Shown piece after piece: positions 62,739-64,000 of a stretch of DNA of 64,000 bases (within the stretch, counting starts at the first letter, position 1; each line of letters starts with the position of its first letter). Origin of the DNA: Verrucomicrobiaceae bacterium (GTDB taxonomy: Bacteria; Verrucomicrobiota; Verrucomicrobiia; Verrucomicrobiales; Verrucomicrobiaceae). The translations under genes and the position numbers were made by a program. The stretch is from assembly GCA_016713035.1 (NCBI GenBank), contig JADJPW010000002.1:372001-436000 (forward strand), given 5' to 3'. The notes beneath the pieces were generated by a model. The model did no database searches and was not told where the DNA came from. It was given only the letters and a program-made list of their open reading frames with translations.

Positions 62739-64000
62739 TCAGCCAGTTGCAGCCTGATCCCGTTTCCTCGTTTCCATGGTCGCTACCGTGACGTTTACGA
62801 TGGGAGAACGCCGACGGCAGTCACTTACTGATTGAAGATGAACTGCTGCGTTGATCAGGGCGTAATCAGGTCCTCCAGGGTGCTGGAGGCCCTTTTCCTG
62901 GGCCTGAAGGCAAAGGGCCTTTTCCCTGGAGGTGGGCTTGCGGGAAAGCAGGGCCATGTAAGCGGCGTCGATTTTTTCATCGGCAGACTGGGCCTTGCCC
63001 ACGGTGAGCATGAGCTGGCTGTGGCGGTGAACGATCTGCGGCAGGAGCTCTCCATTCATCAACGCCAGGGCTTGGGGAACAGAGGCTTCACTGTTGCTTT
63101 TCTCAATCATTTCCCGGTCGCTCTGGCCAAATTCGCGTAGGTAATGACCGCGCGGGGCTGGGCTTTCGATTTCCGCAGCGCGTAACCACTGCCGGGAGTG
63201 CTGGCCACGCGAACGGAAGTAGTCCCCCCACTGCTTGCGGGGAATGGCATAGTACATGGCTTCTTCGCTCCAGGCCTTTATCTTAGCTTCGGCGACGTCC
63301 GCCTTGGTCATCTTGATCTTACCATCTCCAGCAGGGGCCATCGTGTGCCCGCCGTTGGCAGCACCGGCCGCCTGCATTTCGGCACTGGGGGCGGCCTGCA
63401 TCGAAACCTCCTGATTAGGTTCATAAGCAATGGTTTCCCAGGGCTTGCCGGTGACCTTCTCGAACAGCTTTTTTTGGCCTGGAATGATCACTTCAGCCAT
63501 GACGGTGCGGCGGGCATGGCTGTAAAGGGCCGTGATCTCACGGCTGATGGATTTGATTTTCGCATGGCACTCAGCAGCGCGTGTGATGGCAGCCTTTTTT
63601 TCAGGTCCGGTGACTTTGGCCGCGATGGATTGGTATTTTTTGGCGTCATCGCGGGCCTCCGCCAAACGTTTCTGCATAGCCTCCACACCTTCCGGCTGCG
63701 CCTGGTACTTCTTGGCGGCCACTTGAATGCTCTTGAACGCCTCAGCCGGACCGGCGACCTTTTCCACAGCCAGCCTGCGCTGCTCCAAGTATTCGTGGGT
63801 GGGCATGTTTGACATGTCGGGATTCGGGTTGATCAGCGTCACAAAGCTGTCCCACAGCTGCTCGGCTGACATGCGGCGCAGTTGCGGGCCAGTGAAGTGG
63901 CAGGCAGTCCCGGGCGCCACCTCCTCGTGGGAGGCCTGGCGCTGGTAGGTACTCGTGTTGAAAAGGATGCGCAGAAACGTCTTCATATCGTAATTCAGGC
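62739..64000 (-). CDS. DUF1553 (PSD1-type) protein, C-terminal part, open at right edge
   Basis: From the right edge (LNYDMKTFLRILFNTSTYQRQ) the frame gives the DUF1553 region: GPQLRRMSAEQLWDSFVTLINP, a charged helical insert (EAMQKRLAEARDDAKKYQ), PRGHYLREFGQSDREMIEKSN and LALMNGELLPQIV. The domain normally ends with TQQFIF. Here the frame drifts after ALINAA and ends at 62739 (SVSDCRRR and so on), while the expected TQQFIFNQ with a stop at 62825 is in the next frame. It is homologous to 10039-12197 and shows the two halves there belong to one gene. The N-terminal DUF1549 half lies beyond the window. Confidence 0.82.
   Translation of the reverse strand, partial: LNYDMKTFLRILFNTSTYQRQASHEEVAPGTACHFTGPQLRRMSAEQLWDSFVTLINPNPDMSNMPTHEYLEQRRLAVEKVAGPAEAFKSIQVAAKKYQAQPEGVEAMQKRLAEARDDAKKYQSIAAKVTGPEKKAAITRAAECHAKIKSISREITALYSHARRTVMAEVIIPGQKKLFEKVTGKPWETIAYEPNQEVSMQAAPSAEMQAAGAANGGHTMAPAGDGKIKMTKADVAEAKIKAWSEEAMYYAIPRKQWGDYFRSRGQHSRQWLRAAEIESPAPRGHYLREFGQSDREMIEKSNSEASVPQALALMNGELLPQIVHRHSQLMLTVGKAQSADEKIDAAYMALLSRKPTSREKALCLQAQEKGLQHPGGPDYALINAAVHLQSVSDCRRRSPIVNVTVATMETRKRDQAATG

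Noticed and set aside
1..64000. tRNA or rRNA genes
   Set aside because: Reading for T-loop and rRNA-like sequence by eye found no convincing cloverleaf or rRNA segment. A dedicated search would be more reliable than my reading.

Overview
The window looks like chromosome of a Verrucomicrobiota bacterium, probably near Prosthecobacter/Verrucomicrobium. Supporting evidence: GC-rich coding DNA; two DUF1549/DUF1553 (PSD1-type) proteins; a PVC-type haem-binding propeller protein; a ThuA protein; three secreted sulfatases; a GHL10 glycosidase-like protein; and, upstream of recA, a perfect match to the TGTTC-N4-GAACA LexA operator reported for Verrucomicrobia. I see no rRNA, tRNA, CRISPR array or prophage.

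Layout. 0-4.6 kb: a DUF58/BatA (MoxR-associated) locus scrambled by repeats. The first bases of the batA-like gene occur three times, each just after a different small membrane-protein gene. ParDE and two copies of a hairpin-rich element with 33-bp ends lie between them. 4.6-17.5 kb: housekeeping and small-enzyme genes (uppS, PPP phosphatase, PSD1 protein, DUF167, DUF393, DUF1361, folA, MBL-fold hydrolase, HNH nuclease, YkgJ/alcohol dehydrogenase fusion). 17.6-27.5 kb: two long REP-associated tyrosine transposase (RAYT) genes flank panC, an ABC exporter coupled to it, mog, a class V aminotransferase, GHL10 and a sulfatase. 27.5-36.6 kb: sulfatase, RlmB-like methylase, recA with LexA box and terminator, sdhCAB, a beta-lactamase-fold hydrolase, an amidohydrolase. 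36.7-49.2 kb: FKBP isomerase, ThuA, a His-rich YcgQ-like protein with its YraQ/DUF318 permease, glnB, Bcp peroxiredoxin, CoA-binding protein, creatininase-like protein, sulfatase, YmdB-like phosphodiesterase, amidase_3 and an SDR-shikimate kinase fusion. 49.5-64 kb: aminotransferase, CBS-containing family II pyrophosphatase, DapA-like aldolase, a Wzz-like protein, SDR, a DUF1016 gene full of palindromes, a PQQ-repeat protein, a PVC haem protein and a second PSD1 protein.

Short non-coding structure is the distinctive content. There are two 33-bp-ended elements, a REP-pair (BIME-like) element inside DUF1016, five in-phase palindromes inside the same gene, and two heptamer arrays placed exactly between convergent genes. 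With two RAYT genes present, some of these may be RAYT products; that is inference.

Caution: at least thirteen loci contain one or more apparent single-base frameshifts, many at homopolymers. They cluster in 2-20.5 kb and 49.5-63 kb, while 20.6-49.2 kb is clean. Uncorrected long-read indels could explain many of them, so broken genes are given as one feature each with the break described.
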